In this document: one piece after another, positions 26,271 through 35,270 of the stretch
Layout of the letters: each line of letters starts with the position of its first letter
How positions within the stretch are numbered: position 1 is the stretch's first letter
Assembly: GCA_905372445.1 (NCBI GenBank)
Contig: CAJPPF010000001.1
Location: 1-48,344, forward strand
Direction of reading: 5' to 3'
DNA length: 48,344 nucleotides
Source: an uncultured Prevotella sp.
GTDB taxonomy: Bacteria; Bacteroidota; Bacteroidia; Bacteroidales; Bacteroidaceae
The notes under the pieces: model-generated
Database searches by the model: none
The model's input: only the letters and a program-made list of their open reading frames with translations
Told to the model about the DNA's origin: nothing
Program-made: the position numbers and the translations under genes

Positions 26271-27734
26271 TCAGCCGCTTATTTGAGTATCGCGCCAATT
26301 GACTAAATAGAGATGTTCTGTCGCACGTGTGAAAGCTGTGTATAGCCAGTGAATGTAGTCAGGCGTGAGCATGTCGTCGGTCATATAACCCTGGTCGAGA
26401 TATACGTGCTCCCACTGTCCGCCCTGTGCTTTATGGCAGGTGATGGCATAGGCATACTTTATCTGAAGGGCATTGAAATGGTCGTCTTCGCGCACTGCTT
26501 TCATCTTTTCTGCCTTGGTATTGATGTCGAAATAGTCGTCGTAGACTCCGGCAAAGAGTTGCTGTTGCTGCTCGTTGGTCAGCGCCGGCGACTCCGAGGC
26601 GAGGCTGTCGGTGATGACGGTGAGCGTCGTCTCGTAGTTGTCGTAGTCGGGGAAACGCAGCATGACATCGGCGAAATGCAGTCCATACAGTTCGCGGTTA
26701 TTCCTCACACGATGCACTACAGCGATATCACCATTCGCCAAGAATGTCGGGATAGTGTCTACAGGCTGATTGTTCTTTATACACTCGGCTATCTCCTGTT
26801 CTGTCCAATGGTAGCTGTTCTTCACAATCATGAGCCGATCGCCCGTCTCCAACTCCTCCTCACGACCGAGAATCATATTCCTTATGCCCTGATTATATAT
26901 GTTTGCACGCTTGTTGGACCGTGTGATGACCATGGTCCCGTCTACGCCTACCTTCGAGTAGCTGCTATCCAGCTGCTCAATCAAGTCATTACCCTCGACG
27001 ATATGGATATCAGGAAAGCCGGCAAAGCGTATCTTCGGCAGTTGGGTGATATTGTCATGGGTTATCATCTGTCGTATGACAGTGGCATTATACAATATGC
27101 CCGAGTCACGGCTCTGGCGCAGCACCTCGTTAATGTCGCACTCAAAGACCCTCATGCCATAGCCCGCGATACAACGCGCATCAAGTGCCGGCGACTCCTC
27201 TGCACCCACCGGTGGCAGCTGGGCCTTGTCGCCGATAAGCATCAGATGGCAGTTATGACCTGAATAGACATACCGCATAAGGTCGTCGAGCAGGCAGCCG
27301 CTGCCGAACAATCCATCGCCTGAAGCGAAGCCGCCATTGGCAATCATCGATGCCTCATCGACAATGAAAAGTGTGTTCTGGTGCATATTCTGATTGAGGT
27401 TAAACCCGGTGTCGACACCCGAGAATGCTTTCTGGCGGTATATCTTTCTGTGAATGGTAAGCGCCGGGCGGTCACTGTTCAACGAGAACATTTTTGCCGC
27501 GCGTCCCGTCGGTGCAAGCAGAACAACACGCTGCCCTAACCTGATCAACGTATTCACGATGGAAGAGGCAAGCGTGGTCTTACCCGTGCCTGCCGAGCCA
27601 CGCATCAACATCACAGTATTGCCTTCGCTACAAAACATGAAATCGGAAAAGGCACGAGTAGCGGCAAGCTGCTCGTCAGTGAGCGGAAAACCAAAAGATT
27701 TACATATTTCGGATGTTAATTGCTCGTTGTTCAT
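26271..27734 (-). CDS. RecD-like ATP-dependent DNA helicase (AAA, exonuclease V alpha type)
   Basis: About 487 residues. The SF1 helicase core has Walker A RGSAGTGKTTLA (about 44-55), motif Ia LAPTGRAAKMFS, Walker B FIVDEASMI, a Q/GDxxQLPPVG motif (LIGDKAQLPPVGAEESP), and the C-terminal UvrD-like motifs ITCHKAQGGQWEHVYLD and YTAFTRATEHLYLV. There is no RecB or RecC neighbour, so it resembles stand-alone RecD-like helicases rather than a RecBCD subunit. The frame extends to a TTG at 27773, but ATG 27734 (MNNEQLTSEI) is preferred because the TTG lies next to promoter sequence. Confidence 0.88.
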   Translation of the reverse strand: MNNEQLTSEICKSFGFPLTDEQLAATRAFSDFMFCSEGNTVMLMRGSAGTGKTTLASSIVNTLIRLGQRVVLLAPTGRAAKMFSLNSDRPALTIHRKIYRQKAFSGVDTGFNLNQNMHQNTLFIVDEASMIANGGFASGDGLFGSGCLLDDLMRYVYSGHNCHLMLIGDKAQLPPVGAEESPALDARCIAGYGMRVFECDINEVLRQSRDSGILYNATVIRQMITHDNITQLPKIRFAGFPDIHIVEGNDLIEQLDSSYSKVGVDGTMVITRSNKRANIYNQGIRNMILGREEELETGDRLMIVKNSYHWTEQEIAECIKNNQPVDTIPTFLANGDIAVVHRVRNNRELYGLHFADVMLRFPDYDNYETTLTVITDSLASESPALTNEQQQQLFAGVYDDYFDINTKAEKMKAVREDDHFNALQIKYAYAITCHKAQGGQWEHVYLDQGYMTDDMLTPDYIHWLYTAFTRATEHLYLVNWRDTQISG

Positions 27735-27755
27735 TGTTATATGAAAACTATTTTG

Positions 27756-27764
27756 TACTTTTGC
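27756..27764 (+). promoter_or_regulatory. Bacteroidetes -7 box for the small protein-DUF3822-rsmD unit
   Basis: TACTTTTGC, 51 bases before the ATG at 27815. ATTG at 27733 sits at about the -33 distance (one mismatch to TTTG). Confidence 0.65.
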
Positions 27765-27784
27765 AGTATGCAATAGATTTAGTT

Positions 27785-27793
27785 ACAAAGATA
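27785..27793 (-). promoter_or_regulatory. -7 box for the RecD-like gene
   Basis: Minus-strand TATCTTTGT. Its start point (about 27779) would fall just past the start of the opposing plus-strand transcript (about 27770), so the two transcripts would overlap by a few bases head to head. Confidence 0.45.
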
Positions 27794-27814
27794 ATAATTA
27801 TTTTGGAAACGTTC

Positions 27815-27961
27815 ATGAGAAAATGGAATAATTACCTGCTGATAGTCTGCATAGCGGCACTTTTGGCTATCTGCGTGATGAGTATCTATCGCCCTGCACA
27901 AACCCAAGATACAACAGATGAACCGATCAGCGACACAACATCTTATAGTCAGAATAAGTAA
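27815..27961 (+). CDS. Small single-pass membrane protein, 48 residues
   Basis: MRKWNNYLLIVCIAALLAIC begins the protein: basic start, one strong hydrophobic segment (about 7-24), then a polar, acidic, Thr/Ser-rich tail. Function unknown. It is placed 51 bases after a good -7 box and overlaps the DUF3822 start by 44 bases in another frame, which suggests translation coupling. An in-frame upstream extension to 27713 crosses the promoter and is unlikely. Confidence 0.6.
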   Translation: MRKWNNYLLIVCIAALLAICVMSIYRPAQTQDTTDEPISDTTSYSQNK

Positions 27962-28706
27962 AGACAGTCTCTCGTTTGCCATGGACTGCGGCGACGAGGA
28001 AGGAATATGCTTTGAGCCTTACGCGATGAAGAGCGGAATCTCCATTGCCGCCAACCTGCGCGAGGCTTTCAAAACGAGCGATCTGCTCAGCAGGGCAGGC
28101 TCTAAGGCAACGGTACTTGTGGACTCGCCGACCCTCATAATGCCTCTCGAAGATTTCCAGGAGGACGAGGTCGAGGAGCAATATGACATGACCTACCCTT
28201 CGCTGAAAGGCATGTCTGTGGAGACATGCGTGCTTCCGGCATTCAGAAACATGGTGGCGTTTGCCGTCGAAAAGGACGTTAAGACGGTGCTATGCGACAA
28301 TTTTGAGAAAGTGAAGCTGCGCTCGCTGATGATTTCAGTGTGGGAATTTCTACAAAGAAGAAACGGAGCAGCAAACAACAAGAAGCTATATGCCTACTTC
28401 CACGACGGGAAAATTGATATATGTTCCTTCCACCGCAACCGCTTCACGTTTGCCAACACATTCGACGCTGACAACATTCAAAACGAGATGTATTACATTC
28501 TCGGTGCATGGAAACTCATTGGCGCTAAAGCGGCAAACGACGATTTATTCATGTGCGGAAAGATTGACAACAGAGAACAACTGACCGCCGAGCTGAAGAA
28601 TTTCCTCTCCCGGGTGTTCTATATCAATCCGTCTGCCGACTTCAACAGAGCACCGGCAACACAGATTATGAATTTCCCGCTCGACACTATGCTGCAGTTT
28701 GTGTAA
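27918..28706 (+). CDS. DUF3822 family protein
   Basis: A 262-residue soluble protein matching the Bacteroidetes DUF3822 family in length and layout: N-terminal strand-rich part (HLIVRISKDSLSFAM), a DSPTLIMPLEDF segment at about 73-84 and a C-terminal half with an actin/ASKHA-like flavour (LYAYFHDGKIDICSF, FANTF). The function is not established; family members lie beside rsmD, as here (24 bases upstream). The start overlaps the 48-residue membrane protein frame. Confidence 0.8.
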   Translation: MNRSATQHLIVRISKDSLSFAMDCGDEEGICFEPYAMKSGISIAANLREAFKTSDLLSRAGSKATVLVDSPTLIMPLEDFQEDEVEEQYDMTYPSLKGMSVETCVLPAFRNMVAFAVEKDVKTVLCDNFEKVKLRSLMISVWEFLQRRNGAANNKKLYAYFHDGKIDICSFHRNRFTFANTFDADNIQNEMYYILGAWKLIGAKAANDDLFMCGKIDNREQLTAELKNFLSRVFYINPSADFNRAPATQIMNFPLDTMLQFV

Positions 28707-28730
28707 AAAACATGAAAAGAAAACGCAAGA

Positions 28731-29261
28731 ATGAGAGTAATAACAGGAAAATACAAAAACCGTCATTTTGATATACCACGTTCGTTCAAGGCGCGACCAA
28801 CGACCGACTTTGCCAAGGAGAACATATTTAATGTGATGAACGCATACGTGGATTTTGAGGACTGCACAGCCCTCGACCTCTTTTCAGGCACAGGCTGTAT
28901 ATCACTTGAACTGCTCTCGCGCGGTGCAAAGACCGTGGTGAGCGTGGAAGCCGACAGAGACCATGCTAACTTCATACGGCGGTGTCTGACAAAACTCGGC
29001 GACGAGAATTGTATGCTCATACGTGGCGATGTGTTCCGCTTCGTGAAGTCATGCAAACAGAAGTTCGACTTTATCTTTGCCGATCCTCCCTACGCTCTGC
29101 CAAACCTCGAAACCATTCCCGACCTTATTTTCGAAAAAAAACTGCTCTCCGAAGACGGTGTCTTTGTCTTTGAACATGGCAAACACAATGATTTCTCCGC
29201 ACATCCTAACTTTGTGGAGCACCGCGCATACGGCAGTGTGAACTTCTCTATATTCAAATAA
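28731..29261 (+). CDS. rsmD: 16S rRNA (guanine(966)-N(2))-methyltransferase RsmD
   Basis: A 176-residue SAM-dependent methyltransferase that modifies G966 in 16S rRNA of the assembled small subunit. It starts MRVITGKYKNRHFDIP, has motif I ALDLFSGTGCISLELLSRGA (about 45-64), the acidic motif II VEADRDHA, and the catalytic FADPPYALP (about 119-127), a DPPY variant of NPPY. Last gene of the small protein-DUF3822-rsmD unit. Confidence 0.95.
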   Translation: MRVITGKYKNRHFDIPRSFKARPTTDFAKENIFNVMNAYVDFEDCTALDLFSGTGCISLELLSRGAKTVVSVEADRDHANFIRRCLTKLGDENCMLIRGDVFRFVKSCKQKFDFIFADPPYALPNLETIPDLIFEKKLLSEDGVFVFEHGKHNDFSAHPNFVEHRAYGSVNFSIFK

Positions 29262-29448
29262 ACCTAAACATATATAAAACCACTTTTACGCCAGTATAGG
29301 ATTTTCCGTGTTTGCAAATGGTGTAGCGAGAACCGTAAATGACGTTGCGTGAACCGAAGGGAGGGTATACACCCTTAACAATTAGCCGGTTGTGGAGAAA
29401 AAAGAAAACAGAAGAAATCGCATAATGCGATACAATGCTCGATTGGTG

Positions 29449-30474
29449 TTATTTCAAAATCTCCATTTTCCAACTGAAGCCGATGTTGAGAATCTGCTCA
29501 CTATCATTGAATACTCCGTTCGGATTGGTGTTTTTTCCCCAACAGTGGCTGTAGTGAGCATGAAGCCTGACCTTTTCATTCTTCAACGGGAAGAACTCGC
29601 ATCCTGCTCCAAGACGTAGTATCTCTGTTCCGTCGTGCACTGTCCAGTCGTTTCCATTCCCGGTTTTGTTGACATCGTAGCTGACTTTTGCAAAGCAATG
29701 AAACATATCCGACGCTTTGTATACGAGCTGGCTCATGATGCTGTAATCCTTGAACAGGTCGCTGCCTTTTGAAGCGCGGCTTAGTAAATCCACATCCCAT
29801 GTCAGCCGGCTACTGATGTCGAACCTGTTGCCCGAGGCAAAGTAGTTGATGTATTTGCCTGGCATATATTCAATAAAGTTGAGCGAATAGAAGGTGTGGA
29901 AGAAATCAATGTTTCCATTCCACAACAGGTTGTATGCCCACATCTCACTCGGTTTGCCGTTCATCGCCTTATATGGTCTGGTGAATGGACTCTGGCATAC
30001 CTGGGCGTAGAGAGTGTGCTGCTTGTCGCTGCTATTCAGGACAAGGTTAAGTCCCCATTGATAGCAGTCGTAGTTCATGCAAAACTCGCTGAGTTGATAT
30101 ATGTCTATCGGTGCCGGTTCCGTCTCCCAACAGCCTACAGCGACTATCCATTTTCCTGCCTGCAGGGATATGTTCTCGCTGGTTTTATAGTTGATGTAGA
30201 GCCAGTCGGTGGCATCGAAGAACGATGCGTCCTTGTTCGGTTTGTTCAGACGCTGACGGTATTTATATGAGAAGCGGTCGTTGATATCACCTTCGAGTTT
30301 GAAGTCGACAATGTTTCCCTTTAGTCCGTTCAATTCCTTTTTATGGTTGTCACGATTATAATCAGCGCGGGCTTCGACCTTAAGCTTTATGTTTGAGGTC
30401 GATTCCTGAGCTGTCAGCGTGGTGCAATATATCAACGATAATATGGTCTGCACGAGGAATAATAATCTTTTCAT
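29449..30474 (-). CDS. Outer-membrane porin-like protein (OprO/OprP-like)
   Basis: A 341-residue protein with a signal peptide (KRLLFLVQTILSLIYCTTLTAQ) and a barrel pattern of alternating residues and tyrosine/tryptophan-rich strands (FKLEGDINDRFSYKYRQRLNK, WLYINYKTSENISLQAGKW, GFSWKMEILK as the terminal strand). The layout resembles Bacteroidetes phosphate-selective porin relatives; the substrate is unknown. It follows yitT by 42 bases on the same strand, so the two are probably one unit. Confidence 0.7.
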   Translation of the reverse strand: MKRLLFLVQTILSLIYCTTLTAQESTSNIKLKVEARADYNRDNHKKELNGLKGNIVDFKLEGDINDRFSYKYRQRLNKPNKDASFFDATDWLYINYKTSENISLQAGKWIVAVGCWETEPAPIDIYQLSEFCMNYDCYQWGLNLVLNSSDKQHTLYAQVCQSPFTRPYKAMNGKPSEMWAYNLLWNGNIDFFHTFYSLNFIEYMPGKYINYFASGNRFDISSRLTWDVDLLSRASKGSDLFKDYSIMSQLVYKASDMFHCFAKVSYDVNKTGNGNDWTVHDGTEILRLGAGCEFFPLKNEKVRLHAHYSHCWGKNTNPNGVFNDSEQILNIGFSWKMEILK

Positions 30475-30516
30475 ATCTTTAAAGGGATTGTGAGCTTAAG
30501 GTATTGGGTGTAGTGT

Positions 30517-31443
30517 TTACTGTTGCGACAGGTCGAGCAGTCGTTTCTTGTTCCACAGACCATAGACCGCGCTTACCGTATCTGACGACATGAACGACTT
30601 TATCTTCTCATTGTGCATATAGTCGATAAGGCTTGAGAAGTCGTCTTCGTTAAGTATGGTCTCCACCCGCACACGTTTCTTTTTTTCGTATCCGCCTATC
30701 ACCTCGTGGAGTGTCACGCCACGCTTGATATTGTTGAGTATGAAGTCAACAATCTTTTCATGCTCGTCAGTGATGATGTGCACTCGTATCTTCTGGTTGA
30801 TGCTTGCCATGAAATAGTTGACTATAAGTCCGTTGAGCCATGTGCCTATCAGACCTATGATGACAAGCTTGGCAGGATTGATGAGTATGGCAGAGCAACA
30901 AATCAGTCCTCCGCCAATAGTTACTGATGTGCCGAGGCTTATGTGCAGATACTTATTGATGATTTTCGCCATGATGTCCAGTCCTCCGGTTGAGGCGTTG
31001 ATGCTGAACAGAATACTCTGCGATGCGCTCAAAACAAGCACAAAAGCCAAAAGGTCGAACCAAGGATTTAGTATAACCTGCCCCGTGCCTTCTATTGTTT
31101 CTGCAAAAAACGACTGATCCACAGGGCATATCTTGCCGATTAAGTCGACCATAGGACCGAGAATCAATGCCGTGTAGACTGTTTTCACCCCGAACTCGTT
31201 GCCGATAAGCAGAAAAGCAAGGACAAGGAGAATGGCATTGATGATAAAGATGTAGGTTCCTACTGACACTACTGGGATGAGCTTTGCGAAGACTAACGAG
31301 AGTCCGGTTATTGAACCGATGATGAGCTTACTTGGTATTAGAAAGTAATATACTGCTATGGCGGCAACAAACATACCTGCCGTGAGTATAAATAACTCTA
31401 TCCAGAATTTCTTAGTTGCTAACAATGAAAGTATTTGTTTCAT
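30517..31443 (-). CDS. YitT family membrane protein (DUF161-DUF2179)
   Basis: A 308-residue protein with five to six predicted membrane segments in the first ~200 residues (DUF161 pattern: AVYYFLIPSKLIIGSITGLSL and GGLDIMAKIINKY) and a C-terminal soluble DUF2179 domain (about 215-300; RGVTLHEVIGGYEKKKRVRVE-like residues). Function of the family is unsettled. Separated from gdhA by a hairpin terminator; probably leads a two-gene unit with the porin-like gene. Confidence 0.88.
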   Translation of the reverse strand: MKQILSLLATKKFWIELFILTAGMFVAAIAVYYFLIPSKLIIGSITGLSLVFAKLIPVVSVGTYIFIINAILLVLAFLLIGNEFGVKTVYTALILGPMVDLIGKICPVDQSFFAETIEGTGQVILNPWFDLLAFVLVLSASQSILFSINASTGGLDIMAKIINKYLHISLGTSVTIGGGLICCSAILINPAKLVIIGLIGTWLNGLIVNYFMASINQKIRVHIITDEHEKIVDFILNNIKRGVTLHEVIGGYEKKKRVRVETILNEDDFSSLIDYMHNEKIKSFMSSDTVSAVYGLWNKKRLLDLSQQ

Positions 31444-31493
31444 GTTTTTATTCTTGTATAGGTGATTGTATAGGTGTTATTCTTTAGGCAATA

Positions 31494-31527
31494 AAGGGAG
31501 ACCCTCGACTGTACGAGAATCTCCCTT
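31494..31527 (-). terminator. Terminator downstream of gdhA
   Basis: AAGGGAGA (31494-31501) pairs with TCTCCCTT (31520-31527), with an inner CTCG/CGAG stem. On the minus strand it is followed by TTTATTG, a modest T-rich stretch. Confidence 0.65.
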
Positions 31528-31600
31528 ATAATAGAAATCTTTAAGCCATCGGATAAGACGTCATGCTCTCCGCGCACTTGTAAAGTGTGAATTATCAAGC

Positions 31601-31629
31601 TATTATACTATACCTTGTGCCATCATCGC
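31601..31629. repeat. Direct repeat duplicating the gdhA 3' end, outer copy
   Basis: 29 bp matching 31689-31717 with one mismatch, 88 bp apart. On the minus strand it encodes a second AMMAQGIV-stop just past the real gdhA end. Confidence 0.88.
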
Positions 31630-31690
31630 GGAAAAGTCCTTGGCTGCGCTGTCGCTACGCCGAGCTTGTTCGCTTGTGATGGCAGGTATA

Positions 31691-33028
31691 TTATACTACA
31701 CCTTGTGCCATCATCGCTTTTGCAACCTTCATGAAGCCGGCGATGTTTGCACCTTTCACATAGTTTACATAGCCGTCAGTCTGGCGACCGTACTGCTCGC
31801 AAGCCTCGTGAATGCCATGCATTATCTTATGCAGACGCTCGTCAACTTCCTCGTTTGACCAGCTGAGACGCTCTGAGTTCTGTGTCATCTCAAGACCGGA
31901 TGTTGCAACACCACCGGCGTTTACAGCCTTGCCTGGTGCGAAAATCATCTTTGCTTCGATGAACTTGTCGACAGCCTCTGCCGTGCAACCCATGTTACTT
32001 ACTTCTGCTACAAGGAGAGTACCGTTCTTGATAAGCTTATCTGCGTCTTCGCCTGATACCTCGTTCTGTGTAGCGCAAGGCAGTGCGATGTCAACTTTCT
32101 GTTCCCAAGGACGACGACCGGCAAAGAATGTTGCCTCCGGATACTTCTCTGCATAAGGAGCACAGATATCGTTGCCTGAAGCACGAAGCTCGAGCATATA
32201 TTCAATCTTCTCACCTGCTATACCTGTCGGGTCATAGATGTAGCCGTCAGGACCAGAGATAGTGACAACCTTGCCACCCAGTTCTGTTGCTTTCTTTGCT
32301 GCACCCCAAGCCACATTACCAAAGCCTGACAGAGCAATTGTCTTGCCCTTGAGGTCGATGTTGTGGGTCTGGCACATCTGGTTCACGAAGTAAAGAGCGC
32401 CATAACCGGTTGCTTCCGGACGGATGCGGCTGCCGCCCCATTCGAGACCCTTACCCGTGAGAACACCCTGGAACTGATGTGTGAGCTTCTTATACATGCC
32501 GAAGAGGTAACCGATTTCGCGTGCACCAACACCGATATCACCAGCAGGAACGTCCTCGTCAGGACCGATATGACGATAGAGCTCGGTCATGAAAGAATGG
32601 CAGAAACGCATAACTTCTGCATCGCTCTTACCACGTGGTGAGAAATCAGAACCACCCTTACCACCACCCATAGGAAGTGTTGTAAGAGCATTCTTGAATG
32701 TCTGCTCGAAACCGAGGAACTTCAATATTGAAAGGTTTACTGATGCGTGGAAGCGAAGACCGCCCTTGTAAGGACCAATGGCAGAGTTGAACTGTACGCG
32801 GTAGCCAATGTTCACCTGTACGTCGCCCTTGTCGTCAACCCATGGCACACGGAAAGTGATGATACGCTCTGGCTCTACCAAGCGCTCAATAATACTTGCC
32901 TTTTCAAATTCAGGGTGCTGGTTATACACTTCTTCTACAGATAGTAGCACCTCACGAACTGCCTGAAGATACTCTAACTCACCTGGATGCTTCTGTTCCA
33001 GCTGCTGCATGATGTTATTTACATTCAT
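31691..33028 (-). CDS. gdhA: NADP-type glutamate dehydrogenase
   Basis: A 445-residue hexameric-type GDH that interconverts glutamate and 2-oxoglutarate plus ammonia. Glu/Leu/Phe/Val dehydrogenase signature LPMGGGKGGSDF (about 115-126, with the catalytic Lys), PAGDIGVGAREIGYLFGMYKK and the NAD(P) fold GKTIALSGFGNVAWGAAKKA (about 232-251) are clear. Length fits the small NADP-linked class. A consensus promoter lies just upstream. The final 29 bases of the gene region are duplicated downstream. The 33029-33414 gap holds the gdhA and oxidoreductase promoters and otherwise AT-rich sequence. Confidence 0.96.
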   Translation of the reverse strand: MNVNNIMQQLEQKHPGELEYLQAVREVLLSVEEVYNQHPEFEKASIIERLVEPERIITFRVPWVDDKGDVQVNIGYRVQFNSAIGPYKGGLRFHASVNLSILKFLGFEQTFKNALTTLPMGGGKGGSDFSPRGKSDAEVMRFCHSFMTELYRHIGPDEDVPAGDIGVGAREIGYLFGMYKKLTHQFQGVLTGKGLEWGGSRIRPEATGYGALYFVNQMCQTHNIDLKGKTIALSGFGNVAWGAAKKATELGGKVVTISGPDGYIYDPTGIAGEKIEYMLELRASGNDICAPYAEKYPEATFFAGRRPWEQKVDIALPCATQNEVSGEDADKLIKNGTLLVAEVSNMGCTAEAVDKFIEAKMIFAPGKAVNAGGVATSGLEMTQNSERLSWSNEEVDERLHKIMHGIHEACEQYGRQTDGYVNYVKGANIAGFMKVAKAMMAQGVV

Positions 33029-33082
33029 AGCTTGACTTGTGATTTATAGGTTTGTAGTTTACAAAATGTTATTGATTCTGAT

Positions 33083-33115
33083 GCAAATATAGTTCATCTA
33101 TATGAAACCACCAAA
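33083..33115 (-). promoter_or_regulatory. Bacteroidetes promoter for gdhA
   Basis: Minus-strand TATATTTGC (33083-33091) and TTTG (33112-33115) with 20 bases between, about 55 bases before the ATG. Confidence 0.82.
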
Positions 33116-33358
33116 GAAAATCACAATAATTTTTATTGCGATAATACAAAATGTCAGGCGCTTGCCTTTATTTCTCAAAACGTTTATTTACAATATGATA
33201 GTTTATTGTTGATGTTTTTACATTATCAATACTAATTTACCGACGTAAATAGTAAAATTATAATTAAAAGCTGCGTTTTGATTATTAGTGCGTAGCTCGC
33301 AGAATTTTGCGTTAAACCCAAAGCGTCATTATGCTGCGTTATGTCTTTTCTTTGGATT

Positions 33359-33394
33359 TTTGTCTTCTCTACTATCATTTTTCATTATCTTTGC
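33359..33394 (+). promoter_or_regulatory. Bacteroidetes promoter for the oxidoreductase gene
   Basis: TATCTTTGC (33386-33394), a perfect box, 20 bases before the ATG at 33415. TTTG (33359-33362) is 23 bases upstream of it. Confidence 0.65.
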
Positions 33395-33414
33395 AAGCAA
33401 AAAATCTTGTGTTT

Positions 33415-34374
33415 ATGACAATCAGCGTTATCGGTAGTGGGAAAATAGTAATGGAAGTTCTTGAGATGTTACGTGCGGATATTCCGACAATAATACCTAT
33501 GTCTATATATGCTCATAGCAACATAGACAATGCCAACAGGATAGCAGTGGAGTTCGGTATTAAAGAGGTATTTAACGACTATGACGAACTGCTGAGCCTT
33601 GATAAATCCGATTTCCTGTATATAGCGAACGTCAATACTGCCCATTATGACTATGCACGTCGTGCGCTGGAGGCTGGACGTAACGTCATAATAGAGAAAC
33701 CGATATGTATGACACTCGCCGAGACGGAGCATCTTGTAAGTCTTGCACGCTCTAAACAACTAATGCTGATTGAAGCTGTCTCGCTGTTGCACATGCCGAA
33801 TATTGAACTGCTTCGTGCAAAACTGTCGGACATCGGACGCGTTCATCTCGTAGAATGTGACTACTCGCAATACTCCAGTCGTTACGATCGTTACATGAAC
33901 GGTGATGTCGCTCCGGCTTTTAATCCCGGGCAAGGAGGAGGGGCGTTGCGCGACCTGAACGTGTACAACATCAATTTCGTAATCGCTCTTTTTGGCGCAC
34001 CACGTAATGTGAAGTATGTTGCCAACCGCGGATTCAATGGTGTTGACACCTCTGGCATACTCCTTCTTCAATATACCGACTTCCTATGTGTATGCTCGGC
34101 AGGCAAGGACTGCCACGGTCTGCCTTACGGACAGATACATGGCGAGCGTGGAGTGCTTCGTGTTGATGGACCTGTTAGCGTGCTAAATTCATTCTATACA
34201 GTATGCCATTCGGGTACAAAAAAGCATAATGTCAATACGTTCAAGCATCGTCTTGCCCACGAATTCGCGTCAATAGAGCGTATGTTCATGGCTCGCGATT
34301 ATGCCGCATTCAACCGCTATCAGGACATCTCCCTTGCTGTCATGAAGGTTATAGAAGAGGCAAGCGCTGTATAA
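33415..34374 (+). CDS. Gfo/Idh/MocA family oxidoreductase
   Basis: A 319-residue NAD(P)-dependent oxidoreductase. The nucleotide-binding motif is ISVIGSGKIVMEV (3-15, an atypical GxGxx where the third Gly is replaced), followed by IANVNTAHYDYARRALEAGRNVIIEKPICMTLAETE (about 70-105), in which EKP carries the typical catalytic-site Lys. The C-terminal half is the GFO_IDH_MocA substrate domain with NPGQGGGALRDLNVYNI. Substrate unknown. The frame extends upstream to 33331 across the promoter, so ATG 33415 was chosen. Confidence 0.9.
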   Translation: MTISVIGSGKIVMEVLEMLRADIPTIIPMSIYAHSNIDNANRIAVEFGIKEVFNDYDELLSLDKSDFLYIANVNTAHYDYARRALEAGRNVIIEKPICMTLAETEHLVSLARSKQLMLIEAVSLLHMPNIELLRAKLSDIGRVHLVECDYSQYSSRYDRYMNGDVAPAFNPGQGGGALRDLNVYNINFVIALFGAPRNVKYVANRGFNGVDTSGILLLQYTDFLCVCSAGKDCHGLPYGQIHGERGVLRVDGPVSVLNSFYTVCHSGTKKHNVNTFKHRLAHEFASIERMFMARDYAAFNRYQDISLAVMKVIEEASAV

Positions 34375-34641
34375 ACCTTAAGCGAATGACCGTATTTGGA
34401 ATAAACTGACACGTTCATTCTATGCGAGTTCGGTATAAGAAAGTTCTTGTAACAGTTGCAGATATCTTGTCAAGAACAGGCGTATGTAAATAAAAATCAT
34501 CATCACGATTTTAAGCGAAATAGAAAATCAAAAGCAACGATTTGCCAAGTCAGCACGGCATAAAACCGTGTTTTCAAGAACCAACAAGAGCTAAAAACTG
34601 TCTAATTCCATGCTTTTTCGCTCAAAAAGCGGCGGTTCTTT

Positions 34642-34845
34642 ATGATAAAAACAGCGGTTTCATCGGCAAGAAACGTAGGAATCAGTTTCAAGAAACGGCG
34701 GTTCTTGAAACTTATTCGTCTTGTTGTATACATCAAAATGTTCTATTTTGCTGATTACCAATGCCTTGTGCGTAACACCAAAAATAAGAGTTTTTCGTCA
34801 ACGAACGACAACGCGCCTGCAAATATTGGCTGTATGCATGCTTAG
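34642..34845 (+). CDS. Small conserved frame in E900, 67 codons, unknown
   Basis: Starts MIKTAVSSARNV and ends NAPANIGCMHA. It aligns without indels to 25488-25694 (minus). Of the differing codons roughly nine are synonymous and about twenty change the residue, so constraint is weak overall, but the ends are well kept. The peptide is basic, with RFLKL and LVRNTKNK blocks; no known domain, no signal peptide. No promoter was seen directly upstream. Coding status is uncertain. Confidence 0.35.
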   Translation: MIKTAVSSARNVGISFKKRRFLKLIRLVVYIKMFYFADYQCLVRNTKNKSFSSTNDNAPANIGCMHA

Positions 34846-34879
34846 AACAGCCTTTTTGTTAAGTTTATTCGCATAAACT

Positions 34880-34980
34880 GTAGGGGCGTGATTTATCACG
34901 TTCCATCTTGGTAATCACGTCGCAACGTCTGTTGGATTATTTTTTTTGGATTTCGGAACGTGATAAATCACGCCCCTACG
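34880..34980. repeat. P26 palindromic repeat
   Basis: Arms GTAGGGGCGTGATTTATCACG and its perfect complement at the right end, about 50 bases apart; the cleanest copy in the window. Confidence 0.9.
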
Positions 34981-35050
34981 CTGGTGCGTGCCGTTTTATT
35001 TACATATACTGATGTATACTTTCCGTGTTTATAATTGATGTTGCGTCAGC

Positions 35051-35270
35051 CGTAGGGGCGTGATTTATCACGTTCCGCCATTGCAATAAAAACTTTATAT
35101 TTGCACATGTTATGTAAGGTTGCTGTCATTTACCGTGATGCTTGCTGAGCTTTAATCTTTACCATCCGTTTTGTTTTGACATTTGTTACAGTGTGGCAAG
35201 GCTGTAGTCATTTGCTGGTACATTTGCGGAGGTTGTGCAATGCGGAACGTGATAAATCACGCCCCTACGC
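35051..35270. repeat. P26-type repeat, 220-bp long form
   Basis: Same 26-bp arms as the 34880 copy, at 35051-35077 and 35243-35269, but enclosing about 165 bp instead of 50. The interior has a -7 box, TATATTTGC (35096-35104), reading right, and no frame of useful length. Confidence 0.85.
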
